The notes under the pieces: generated by a model
Database searches by the model: none
What the model saw: only the letters and a program-made list of their open reading frames with translations
Told to the model about the DNA's origin: nothing
Program-made: the position numbers and the translations under genes
From: Acidobacteriota bacterium
Lineage (GTDB): Bacteria; Acidobacteriota; Thermoanaerobaculia; Multivoradales; J023
NCBI GenBank assembly: GCA_029263395.1
Contig: JAJCXO010000213.1
Span: forward strand, 1 to 34,191
Direction of reading: 5' to 3'
DNA length: 34,191 bases
Shown here: positions 15,301-23,204 of the stretch, one piece after another
How positions within the stretch are numbered: position 1 is the first letter of the stretch
Layout: the number at the start of each line of letters is the position of its first letter

Positions 15301-17040
15301 ATGAACAAAGAACGCCTCCATCTGCTCGAAACTATCCGTGATTCTTTAGTGGGCGAAGACCGAGCTATCGATGGCCCCTATGGACTTCGGCGGGTCACCT
15401 ATGCCGACTACACCGCATCGGGACATTCGCTCTCGTTCATCGAAGATTTCATCCGTGCCGAGGTTCTGCCCCTGTACGCCAACACCCATACCGAAACTTC
15501 GCGTACCGGCTTCCAGACCACTCGCTTCCGAGAGGATGCGCGGCGGATCATCAAGCAAGCGGTTGGCGGCTCGGACGAGGATGTGGTGATCTTTTGCGGC
15601 TCAGGGGCAACCGGCGCCATCCACAAGTTGATCGACGTGCTCAATCTTCGCATTCCGGCAGATCTCAACTCGCGGTACAAATTGGCCGAGCAGATTCCGC
15701 TGGAAGAGCGCCCGGTAGTTTTCATCGGCCCCTATGAGCATCACTCCAACGAACTACCATGGCGTGAATCGATTGCTGATGTTGTGGTCATCAACGAAGA
15801 CCTCAACGGGCAGATCGATCTCGACCATCTCGAACGAGAGCTGCAACGTTATCAATCCCGCTCTTTGTTGATCGGCAGCTTTTCCGCTGCGTCGAACGTC
15901 ACCGGGATCGAATCCGACGCTGATGCCATCGCTGCCATGCTCCATCGGCACGACGCGCTGTCCTTTTGGGACTATGCCGCAGCCGGCCCGTACGTCGAGA
16001 TCAACATGCATCCCGAAGGTAATGAGATCGCCAGCAAAGACGCGGTTTTCCTTTCGCCGCACAAATTTGTCGGCGGCCCGGGAACCCCAGGGTTGCTGAT
16101 TGCCAAGAAGACGTTGTTCAGCAATCGTGTCCCCGCTGTCCCTGGCGGCGGCACAGTAGCTTACGTCAACCTTGAAGAACACTGTTATCTGAAGAACATC
16201 GAACTGCGGGAAGAAGGTGGCACGCCGGCGATCGTCGAGTCGATTCGCGCTGGGCTGGTGATCCAGCTCAAAGAAGCCGTCGGAACCGAGCTCATCCAGG
16301 AGCGTGAACGGGACTTCATCCAACGAGCCATCAGCGTATGGGATGCCCATCCGGGTCTGGAAATCTTGGGCCACAAGGAAGCCGAACGCCTTTCGATCGT
16401 CTCGTTCATCGTCAGACACGGCAACGGTTACCTCCACCACAATTTTGTTGTTGCGCTTCTCAACGATCTCTTCGGAATTCAGACTCGAGGCGGTTGCTCC
16501 TGCGCCGGCCCCTATGGCCATCGGCTCCTCGGGATCGACCTCACCACCTCGCGAGAGTTCGAGCAGGAAATCTTGCTGGGTTGCGAAGGCATCAAACCAG
16601 GCTGGATTCGGGTCAACTTCAACTACTTCATCTCCGAAACCACCTTCGAATTCTTGCTGGACGCGGTGCGTTTGATTGCCGATCAGGGCTGGAAGCTGCT
16701 GCCGCAGTACACGTTCGACCCGAATACCGGCGAGTGGGAACACCGCCACGGTCACCCGGCTCCTCCCATGGGCCTCGGAGACGTCACCTACAGGTCGGGC
16801 AAGATGGAGTATCGCTCTCGCCGCGCCACCGATCCGGAGTCAGCCTTGGCCGACTATCTGGTAGAAGCTCAGCAGATCTTCGAGCAGGCTGAGCAGGGCG
16901 AACACGTCCAGCTGCCTGATATGGCCGCCCCGTCGGCGGGATTCGAGCGTCTACGCTGGTTCCCACTACCGCAAGATGTCGCCAGTGATCTCAGAGGGCA
17001 AACCAAAGCTCCACCAGCCTCGGGCTTGCTCCATCTTTGA
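15301..17040 (+). CDS. Class-V PLP-dependent aminotransferase / cysteine desulfurase-like enzyme
   Basis: A 579-residue fold-type I PLP enzyme, longer than SufS/CsdA (about 400). The cofactor lysine is K255 in SPHKFVGGPGTPG, in the place used by SufS-type enzymes. Upstream are FCGSGATGAIHKLID (phosphate cup) and the PLP-ring aspartate in FWDYAAAGPY. A cysteine loop RGGCSCAGPYG (396-406; C399, C401) sits where cysteine desulfurases hold the persulfide cysteine, so sulfur chemistry is plausible. No IscU/SufU scaffold gene is nearby. The last 100 residues are an extra polar region (HGHPAPPMGLGDVTYRSGKM). A TATACT hexamer around 15261 could be a -10. The substrate is unknown; selenocysteine lyase or a specialised aminotransferase remain possible. 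Confidence 0.88.
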   Translation: MNKERLHLLETIRDSLVGEDRAIDGPYGLRRVTYADYTASGHSLSFIEDFIRAEVLPLYANTHTETSRTGFQTTRFREDARRIIKQAVGGSDEDVVIFCGSGATGAIHKLIDVLNLRIPADLNSRYKLAEQIPLEERPVVFIGPYEHHSNELPWRESIADVVVINEDLNGQIDLDHLERELQRYQSRSLLIGSFSAASNVTGIESDADAIAAMLHRHDALSFWDYAAAGPYVEINMHPEGNEIASKDAVFLSPHKFVGGPGTPGLLIAKKTLFSNRVPAVPGGGTVAYVNLEEHCYLKNIELREEGGTPAIVESIRAGLVIQLKEAVGTELIQERERDFIQRAISVWDAHPGLEILGHKEAERLSIVSFIVRHGNGYLHHNFVVALLNDLFGIQTRGGCSCAGPYGHRLLGIDLTTSREFEQEILLGCEGIKPGWIRVNFNYFISETTFEFLLDAVRLIADQGWKLLPQYTFDPNTGEWEHRHGHPAPPMGLGDVTYRSGKMEYRSRRATDPESALADYLVEAQQIFEQAEQGEHVQLPDMAAPSAGFERLRWFPLPQDVASDLRGQTKAPPASGLLHL

Positions 17041-17078
17041 GATTCCTCGCTGGATCGCCGGTTGGCAAAAAGACCCCA

Positions 17079-17101
17079 AATTGGGACCCATAGTCCCAAT
17101 T
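17079..17101 (+). terminator. Hairpin downstream of the aminotransferase gene
   Basis: AATTGGGAC-CCATA-GTCCCAATT is a perfect 9-bp inverted repeat with a 5-base loop, 39 bases past the stop. No T-run follows on the plus strand, so it is not a canonical intrinsic terminator. It may be a processing/stability hairpin or an operator for the DUF922 gene. Confidence 0.4.
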
Positions 17102-17248
17102 AGGTTGCAATCGGCAACACCACAAAGGATCCGCAAAGGCCTTCTGGTAAAATCCGACCAGATGGTATGGAACACTCGATTCCGAGGGGCTCTTCACAGC
17201 GAGGTGCACAAACGTTTGGATTGCCGCAGACGTTGGAGGCACCAAACT

Positions 17249-17875
17249 GTGCCAGCAATCACCTTGGCTCTGGTGCTACTTGCGCTGCCGGTGACAGCGA
17301 GAGAGTACGACACCGTCGTCGAAACCACCCATCGCAAGGTCACGTGGGACGATTTCAAGGGCAAAGAGTTTCGCGGCGCCCGCTGGGACGATGGGTCGTG
17401 GGCTCATCTCGCCTCCGCCATGGTTATCGACAGCACCCGGATCGAGCCACGGCAAACCGAGGACAAGGGCTGGATCGCCTTGCTCAGCCGACCAGCTGAA
17501 GTCTACGCCGTCATGGACAAGGACATGTCGGGCGCCGCTCCCGGCGCCTCGAGTCCCGAGTTATTGGCCCATGAACAACTCCATTTTGACGTCACTGAAG
17601 CCTTTGCCCGACGGTTGACTCTGCAACTGGTTCCTCTCGAAGGGCGAGGCCAAGATGCAGCGAGCGCGGCGGAGGATCTTCAGGCCCAGATGCAAGCGGC
17701 CTATGACAAGGCTGTCGCCGAGTTACTCGTTTATCAGAACGCCTACGATTCTGAGACCCGACACGGGACGCGACGCAAAATCCAGAAGAAGTGGAGCGAG
17801 AAAGTGGCTCAGCTGTTCGCCGAGGTCACCACCGAGCTCGAGCAAGCTCGCGCTGACGGCATGCTTTCTCGATAA
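17249..17875 (+). CDS. DUF922-family putative zinc metalloprotease, exported
   Basis: I choose GTG 17249, nine bases after GGAGG, giving a 208-residue protein with a short hydrophobic leader (ITLALVLLALPVTA) that would be cleaved before REYDTVVE. The upstream in-frame ATG 17162 would add 29 Arg-rich residues; a TAAAAT hexamer eight bases before it might make that a leaderless start, so the choice is open. The mature protein has the DUF922 hallmarks: VTWDDFKGKEF near its N-terminus and HEQLHFDVTEAFARRL, with a HExxH zinc-binding motif at 108-112. The family is annotated as of unknown function with a predicted metallopeptidase motif. The protein is probably periplasmic. It lies upstream of the DUF3311/symporter pair on the same strand, 28 bases apart. 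Confidence 0.8.
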   Translation: MPAITLALVLLALPVTAREYDTVVETTHRKVTWDDFKGKEFRGARWDDGSWAHLASAMVIDSTRIEPRQTEDKGWIALLSRPAEVYAVMDKDMSGAAPGASSPELLAHEQLHFDVTEAFARRLTLQLVPLEGRGQDAASAAEDLQAQMQAAYDKAVAELLVYQNAYDSETRHGTRRKIQKKWSEKVAQLFAEVTTELEQARADGMLSR

Positions 17876-17903
17876 AGATCAGACTCGGGTTATCATCGGC
17901 CCG

Positions 17904-18119
17904 ATGATCGACGAACCCCGCCGGCATCGCCGCTACATGGTTTGCGTCGGCCTGGTGATTCTGGCCACGGCACCAACGCCTTTTATCGGCCGTGACACGG
18001 TCCTGATGATGGGGCTGCCGCTGTGGCTATGGTGGAGTTTCGGCTTCACCGCCGCCCTGTCCGGGCTCACCGCCTACGGCATGCTGCGCTTTTGGCGCGA
18101 CGACTCGGACGAGTCTTAG
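17904..18119 (+). CDS. DUF3311 small membrane protein
   Basis: A 71-residue protein from ATG 17904 with two transmembrane helices: YMVCVGLVILATAPTPF and LPLWLWWSFGFTAALSGLTA. Between them is the NR/GR-x-x-x-L-M-G-L-P-L turn (GRDTVLMMGLPLW) typical of DUF3311/YhdT-like proteins. The family almost always sits directly before a sodium:solute symporter gene, as here (stop TAG at 18117-18119, symporter ATG at 18127), and may be an accessory subunit of the transporter. No Shine-Dalgarno is visible; TATCAT eight bases upstream of the ATG could be a -10 of a leaderless transcript. A longer frame upstream belongs to an out-of-frame reading of the DUF922 gene. Confidence 0.8.
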   Translation: MIDEPRRHRRYMVCVGLVILATAPTPFIGRDTVLMMGLPLWLWWSFGFTAALSGLTAYGMLRFWRDDSDES

Positions 18120-18126
18120 AGGTTTG

Positions 18127-19671
18127 ATGGATACCGCCATCACCGTCGCCACCGGTGGGTACATCGCTTTCTTGCTGGTGATGGGATTAATCGGTCGCCG
18201 TTCGATGCCGCGGCAAACGCTCAGCGAGTTTTATCTCGCTGGCCGCTCGATCGGCTTCCTGGTGCTCCTCTTGACGCTCTTCGCAACCCAATACAGCGGT
18301 AACTCACTGTCTGCATTCCCGGGCAAAACTTATCGTGCCGGCCTTTCCTACTTCATGAGTGTGACCTTCATGGTCGGCATCATCGCGGGGTTCTTGCCTT
18401 TTGTTCCGCGGCTGGCGGCGCAAGCCAGGAAAAAGCTCTTCCTGACTCCGACCGACTTTCTCGCCGACCGCTTCGGTCACAAAGCCCTCAACTACCTCTC
18501 GGCCCTGATCTTCTCGATTACCTTGTGCAACTTTCTGCTGGCTCAACTCATCGCTATGGGGCACGCTTTTTCGGGTATCACCGAGGGGCGTATCCCGCAT
18601 TGGGCCGGCGTCCTCGGTGGCGCGATGGTGATCCTGATTTACGAGTGTTTGGGAGGTATGCGTGCAGTAGCGTGGACGGACGCCTTCCAAGGCTTGGTAC
18701 TGCTGGCCGGCTTGGCGATGGTGGTTGTCCTGATCATCGTCGAAATCGGGACGCCAGCCGCGATTGTTGCCACGGTTAGTCAAACGGCGCCGGAGAAGAT
18801 CGACAACCCTGATCTGAAGACCTGCATTACCTGGCTGAGCACTTTCTTGCTGCTCGGCCTCGGCGGCCCGCTTTATCCACAAGCGCTGCAGCGGATCTAC
18901 GCCGCCCGCAAGCTGTCTGAGTTACGGCGCGCATTAGCGGTGATGGCGGTTATCCCTCTGTTCGCCATCACCACGGTCGTTTTCATCGGCTTGACCGGCA
19001 TAGCCTTGTTTCCTGGGCTCGATAATGTCGCTTCAGATCGCGTGACCTTCAAGGTACTGGCTCATCTCGTCGAGCTCGAGCCGCTGGCGTCTGTACCAGT
19101 CATCATGGTGATGATGGCGGTACTGGCTGCCATCATGTCGACCGCCGACTCCGCGCTGCTGTCTTTGTCGTCGATTCTCACCAAAGATGTCGCGGCACGG
19201 TTTGCGGGACTCCAAGGCGCACAGATCGAGCGGCTCAGCCGCTTTGGCCCTCTGATCAGCGCCTCCGTACTACTGGTTCTAGGTGCCATTGCGATGCAGC
19301 CGCAGCTGACCCTGTGGCGTTTGCTGGAGATCAAATTCGAGATTTTGATCCAGCTGTCGCCGGCTTTCATTCTCGGCACTCTCCACGAGCGAAATGCCCC
19401 AGGCAGCTTCTCCGCCCGCGATATCCTGACAGGTCTGATCGTCGGCTTGATGGTTGCTCTTGGGTTGTGGGCAGCGGGCGTTCGATCGATGTATGGCCTG
19501 CACCCTGGAGTACTCGGGGTGGCAGCCAACTACCTGGCTGTCTTAGTCAGCAGAGCACTGTTTTCAGGCGGGAACCAGTTTTCGGGCGAGGACCTGTCTT
19601 CAGGCGGGGACCTGTCTACCAACGGGGACCTGTCTACCACCACTTCCAGAGGCGCATTCGCGAAGGATTGA
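18127..19671 (+). CDS. Sodium:solute symporter (SSS/SLC5 family)
   Basis: A 514-residue multi-spanning transporter starting at ATG 18127 behind AGAGG. It shows the SSS hallmarks: TLSEFYLAGRSIGFLVLLLT then LFATQYSGNSLSAFPGKTYR in TM2-TM3, PTDFLADRFGH, YECLGGMRAVAWTDAFQGLV in the middle, and the sodium-site region AIMSTADSALLSLSSILTKD in the TM9 area. It should import a solute together with sodium; pantothenate, proline and sialic acid carriers belong to this family but the substrate is not evident. The C-terminal 35 residues are a Gly/Asp/Ser tail (GGNQFSGEDLSSGGDLSTNG) encoded by 18-base repeats. It is probably coexpressed with the DUF3311 protein and ends five bases before the convergent beta-propeller gene. 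Confidence 0.9.
   Translation: MDTAITVATGGYIAFLLVMGLIGRRSMPRQTLSEFYLAGRSIGFLVLLLTLFATQYSGNSLSAFPGKTYRAGLSYFMSVTFMVGIIAGFLPFVPRLAAQARKKLFLTPTDFLADRFGHKALNYLSALIFSITLCNFLLAQLIAMGHAFSGITEGRIPHWAGVLGGAMVILIYECLGGMRAVAWTDAFQGLVLLAGLAMVVVLIIVEIGTPAAIVATVSQTAPEKIDNPDLKTCITWLSTFLLLGLGGPLYPQALQRIYAARKLSELRRALAVMAVIPLFAITTVVFIGLTGIALFPGLDNVASDRVTFKVLAHLVELEPLASVPVIMVMMAVLAAIMSTADSALLSLSSILTKDVAARFAGLQGAQIERLSRFGPLISASVLLVLGAIAMQPQLTLWRLLEIKFEILIQLSPAFILGTLHERNAPGSFSARDILTGLIVGLMVALGLWAAGVRSMYGLHPGVLGVAANYLAVLVSRALFSGGNQFSGEDLSSGGDLSTNGDLSTTTSRGAFAKD
19561..19632 (+). repeat. 18-base tandem repeat in the symporter C-terminal tail
   Basis: Four in-frame units: TTTTCAGGCGGGAACCAG, TTTTCGGGCGAGGACCTG, TCTTCAGGCGGGGACCTG, TCTACCAACGGGGACCTG, then a partial TCTACC. 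They encode the tail hexapeptides FSGGNQ, FSGEDL, SSGGDL, STNGDL. Unit length equals that of the unrelated repeat at 10081-10134. Confidence 0.85.
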
Positions 19672-19676
19672 TCTTC

Positions 19677-20876
19677 TCAGACCGTCAAGACTTTCATCCA
19701 CTCGGGGGTCGCAGGTAGATCGATCTGCCCCAAGACATTCAGGCTCTTGGTATGGACCGCGGTCAACGTTTTGTCCGGCGGGTTAGTCACGAAGGCAACC
19801 GATCGGTCGCGGGAGAATGCGACATCGCGATCGAAGAACCCTTGATGTCCTCGCCCGACCTTCACTTTGCCGATGAAGCGGTTCGCTGGGATATCAAAAA
19901 GACAAACATGGTTCGACGAATGCGAGCCACAGGCACCCATCTTGCCGTCAGGCGAGATGCCGAGAGTGCCGAGCTGTTCGCCAGCTTCGATCTTCAACAG
20001 CTCGTCTTTTTCCATATCGACCACCGTCAGCCAGGAAGCAAAATGATCTCCGGGGTACCACGTTTGATCATGGCTGAAGCGTGACCCCTGGGGCGTCCAA
20101 CAGAACCAGCTTCGCTGCCCACGCACCGAAGGTTCGAGCACTCCCAAATGCTGACCTAGGGACTCTGCTCGTAAACTCACTATGTGCATGCCGTCGTTCG
20201 ACCAGACGAAGGCCCGCTCGGTCTTGTCATTCACCGTGACGCCATGCCCCCAGCCACCAGCGGCCGTCTCGGACAAGATCTGACCGCTGGCACGATCGAC
20301 CACTCGTAGGGTTGTGCCATCTTTCAAGCGATCAGTTGCCACCAACCATTGATCATGGTTGTAGAACGCCATATTCGAATGTTTGCCGCCGCCCTCGAAT
20401 GATTCTAGTTCCAGGGTTCGGGTGTCCAAGACATGCAGCAGTTTGTCACCGATCGTGTTGTATTGGATCAAGCTGTGGCTTCGATTCGGTTGCCAATGGA
20501 GCGGCCTGCCGCCACCGATCTCTTGTACGCCGACAACGCTCCATGCCTCGGTGGCCGGATTGACCTCCACAGCCATCAACACACCGATCTGCTTGCGCAT
20601 GTCCATGCCATGCACAAAGAAGCGATTTAGGCCTTCGACCGGAACCACCGCATGGGAGGCGTGGAAATCTTGAAAGGTATGCAGGATCCTGCCACTACGC
20701 AACGAGATCAGATCGACGCGAAAGCGATCCTTCTCCCGTGACGTCACCATCGCCACGCCAACAAGTCCTGTTGAACTCTCCCCCCGAAGTTCTCCTCCGA
20801 GCATCGAAACACCCACCGTGGCAGCGATGGAACCCCTGAGAAATCCTCGGCGGGAAATGTCGCGGGGTTTGCTCAT
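19677..20876 (-). CDS. Tat-exported beta-propeller protein
   Basis: A 399-residue protein starting at ATG 20876, six bases after GGGAG. The N-terminus carries a twin-arginine signal (S8-RRGFLRG, then IAATVGVSMLGG), so it is exported folded. The remainder reads as a seven-bladed propeller of the YVTN/WD-like kind, with blade-like stretches such as KLLHVLDTRTLELESFEGGG, WLTVVDMEKDELLKIEAGEQ, LGTLGISPDGKMGACGS, HVCLFDIPANRFIGKVKVGR and DVAFSRDRSVAFVTNPPDKT. Tat export often implies a cofactor, but I see no metal or quinone motif; a role as a periplasmic binding or redox-accessory protein is a guess. It follows the E1 dehydrogenase gene on the same strand after a 91-base gap. Confidence 0.8.
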   Translation of the reverse strand: MSKPRDISRRGFLRGSIAATVGVSMLGGELRGESSTGLVGVAMVTSREKDRFRVDLISLRSGRILHTFQDFHASHAVVPVEGLNRFFVHGMDMRKQIGVLMAVEVNPATEAWSVVGVQEIGGGRPLHWQPNRSHSLIQYNTIGDKLLHVLDTRTLELESFEGGGKHSNMAFYNHDQWLVATDRLKDGTTLRVVDRASGQILSETAAGGWGHGVTVNDKTERAFVWSNDGMHIVSLRAESLGQHLGVLEPSVRGQRSWFCWTPQGSRFSHDQTWYPGDHFASWLTVVDMEKDELLKIEAGEQLGTLGISPDGKMGACGSHSSNHVCLFDIPANRFIGKVKVGRGHQGFFDRDVAFSRDRSVAFVTNPPDKTLTAVHTKSLNVLGQIDLPATPEWMKVLTV

Positions 20877-20967
20877 CGGGTGCTCCCTGGACTGCGTCGG
20901 TCGTCAGAAATCCGGTACCAAGGTTACGGTGGGCCTCCACCGGCGGATGTGCTGGGACGAAACGTGC

Positions 20968-23133
20968 TCAGAAATCCAACAACTCACGGGCTGCAGCCAA
21001 CACCTTGTCGGTCGACGGCAAGAGGGCTTGTTCGAGATGCTTGGCGAAGGGCACTGGTCGGTCAGGATAGGCAACACGCTTGACCGGCGCGTCGAGCCAC
21101 GCGAAAGCCTGGTCGGCTATGCGCGCCACCACTTCGCCGCCAAAACCAGCGGTTTCTTGAGCTTCGTGCACCACCAGAGCTCGACCGGTCTTGCGCACCG
21201 ACGACAACACGGTTTCCTCGTCGAGAGGTACTAGGGTACGCAGATCGACCACCTCGGCCTCGACCCCTTCCTTGGCCAGGGCATCCGCAGCCTCGAGACA
21301 GGTCCAGACGCCAGAACCGTAGGTCACCATGGTGAGATCGGTACCTTCCCGTCGCACGGCGGCGACGCCAAGCTCGAAGACATCGTCGGGTCCGGGGAGT
21401 ACAGCTTTGATCCGTCGGTAGAGAAATTTGTGTTCGCAGTAGACCACCGGATTGGGATCTCGGATGGCCGCTTTCAACAAACCCTTGGCGTCCTCGGCAG
21501 TTGCTGGACAGACCACTTTGAGACCGGCGACGTGGGCAAACCAAGCCTCCGGGTTCTGGGAATGGAACGGTCCAGCGCCAACACCACCACCGGCAGGCAG
21601 GCGCACGACCAGTGGGCACGGCACCTGCCAACGGTAGTAGAACTTGGCGATGACGTTGACCATTTGATTGAAGCCGCAGGAAATGAAATCGCCAAACTGC
21701 ATCTCCACCACTGGACGGTAGCCCAACAAGGCGGCTCCTGCAGCAATTCCCAAGGTACCGCTTTCCGCGATCGGTGTATCGAGTACCCGTTCCGGCCAAC
21801 GCTTCCACAGTCCGCGGGTAATGCGAAAAGCGCCCTCGAATGCAGCGATATCCTGACCCATGAGTACCACACGATCATCACGCTCGAGCTCTTCCTGCAT
21901 CGCCTGGTGGATACCTTCCACGTAGGTCTCGAGAGGCGCGGCGTCAGCGACTGGTGATTCAGACGGTGCATCGTCAGACGGCGCTGGGTCAGAGAGTGCT
22001 TCCTCGGAGAGGTCTATTTCGAGCTCTTCAGCTTCTGCCAACAAATCAGCGTCTGCCGTCGGCAGTTCGTCGGCCAGCTGCAACGTCCCAGACGGCGCCA
22101 ATGCTGGACGGAACGCGGTCTCGACCTCGGGACCAGGGGCCTCGATCGCCCGCGCTACCGCCTCTTCTACCAGCTCAGAAATCCTCGCTTCGAGCCGCGC
22201 CAGCAGCTCGCTGTCGAGTACCCCAGCGGTGTCGAGCTGACGCGCATACCCGGGCACCGGATCTTCGTTCATGTAGGTTTCGAGCTCGGCTTCGGGAACC
22301 ACTTTGAGCGAGTCATCGCCTTCGCTGTGGCCGCGCATTCGCCCCAGCATCGCTTCGATCAAGGTTGGACCCGAGCCTGAACGAGCACGCTCCACCGCTC
22401 GAGTCATCGCTGCGCCGACACTCTCGGGATCATTGCCATCGACAGTGATCGCCGCCATGCCGTAGCCAATCCCTCGGTCACTCAGGCGCTCGGCGGCATA
22501 TTGCGCAGAGGTTGGCGTCGAAAAAGCGTAACGATTGTTCTCGATGACCAAGATCAACGGCAGCTTCCACACCGCGGCCATGTTGAGGCCTTCGTGAAAG
22601 TCACCGGTGGAGGTACCACCATCGCCGATAAAATTCAGCGCGACGCGATCGGTGCCAGCTTGCTTGAGCGCGAAGGCTGCGCCAGCTGCGACCGGAATCA
22701 TCGAGCCTAGATGGCTGATCATGCCAATATGACGAATACCTCGGCTGGGATCCAGGTAGCCGTAATGAAAAGATCGCTCGACACCATTCGAGAAGCCATC
22801 GCCACGGCCGAGCAATTGGCAGCACAGCCGGTAGAGCAACTCTCGCGGCTCTGGACGAAGGCCATCGGGCTCACCAAACCCGAAGTCGGGAAAGGTCCGG
22901 GCCGGATCGAGATAGGTCGCCAGGATGGCACCGAGATCGCGGTGCAGGGAACAGAGAACGTCACCGCGCCGGAGGCTCAGCCCAGCAGCAACAGTTGTTG
23001 CTTCGCTGCCGATCTGGCTATACCACTTGGACAGTCGGCCGGTACGCAGCAGCATCGCAAACCGCGTATCCAAGTCGCGCGCAAACCGCATGTAGGCGTA
23101 ATGTAGCAGCCGTATCTGATCAAGATTGCTCAT
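20968..23133 (-). CDS. Fused E1 alpha-beta subunit of a 2-oxoacid dehydrogenase
   Basis: A 721-residue fusion of the two E1 chains that are usually separate. The alpha part (1-345) has the ThDP motif GDGGTSTGDF...ENN (170-200), the conserved HYGYLDPS loop, and RMRGHSEGDD in place of the usual phosphorylation loop. A Glu/Ala/Pro-rich linker (about 345-400) joins it to the beta part, which starts ETYVEGIHQAMQEELERDD and contains EGAFRITRGLW, PIAESGTLGIAAGAALLGYR and RLPAGGGVGAGPFHSQNPEA. It decarboxylates a 2-oxoacid (branched-chain or pyruvate) and passes the acyl group to an E2 lipoyl enzyme; no E2 or E3 gene is in the window. TTGCCG (23166-23171) and TACACT (23143-23148) with a 17-base spacer lie so close to the ATG that the message may be leaderless. 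Confidence 0.92.
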   Translation of the reverse strand: MSNLDQIRLLHYAYMRFARDLDTRFAMLLRTGRLSKWYSQIGSEATTVAAGLSLRRGDVLCSLHRDLGAILATYLDPARTFPDFGFGEPDGLRPEPRELLYRLCCQLLGRGDGFSNGVERSFHYGYLDPSRGIRHIGMISHLGSMIPVAAGAAFALKQAGTDRVALNFIGDGGTSTGDFHEGLNMAAVWKLPLILVIENNRYAFSTPTSAQYAAERLSDRGIGYGMAAITVDGNDPESVGAAMTRAVERARSGSGPTLIEAMLGRMRGHSEGDDSLKVVPEAELETYMNEDPVPGYARQLDTAGVLDSELLARLEARISELVEEAVARAIEAPGPEVETAFRPALAPSGTLQLADELPTADADLLAEAEELEIDLSEEALSDPAPSDDAPSESPVADAAPLETYVEGIHQAMQEELERDDRVVLMGQDIAAFEGAFRITRGLWKRWPERVLDTPIAESGTLGIAAGAALLGYRPVVEMQFGDFISCGFNQMVNVIAKFYYRWQVPCPLVVRLPAGGGVGAGPFHSQNPEAWFAHVAGLKVVCPATAEDAKGLLKAAIRDPNPVVYCEHKFLYRRIKAVLPGPDDVFELGVAAVRREGTDLTMVTYGSGVWTCLEAADALAKEGVEAEVVDLRTLVPLDEETVLSSVRKTGRALVVHEAQETAGFGGEVVARIADQAFAWLDAPVKRVAYPDRPVPFAKHLEQALLPSTDKVLAAARELLDF

Positions 23134-23142
23134 GGCGCGCAG

Positions 23143-23171
23143 AGTGTATGGCGAGCGGTATGCGGCGGCAA
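23143..23171 (-). promoter_or_regulatory. Putative promoter of the fused E1 gene
   Basis: On the minus strand TTGCCG (23171-23166), a 17-base spacer and TACACT (23148-23143) resemble a housekeeping -35/-10 pair. The -10 ends nine bases before the ATG at 23133, so transcription would begin at or just before the start codon. No ribosome site is present. Confidence 0.4.
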
Positions 23172-23204
23172 GAACTTTATGAGACCCAGGCCGCGTTCAG
23201 TTCC

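Noticed and set aside
15754-16755. A 333-codon minus-strand frame inside the aminotransferase gene
   Set aside because: Antisense shadow of the class-V enzyme, which has intact catalytic motifs on the plus strand.
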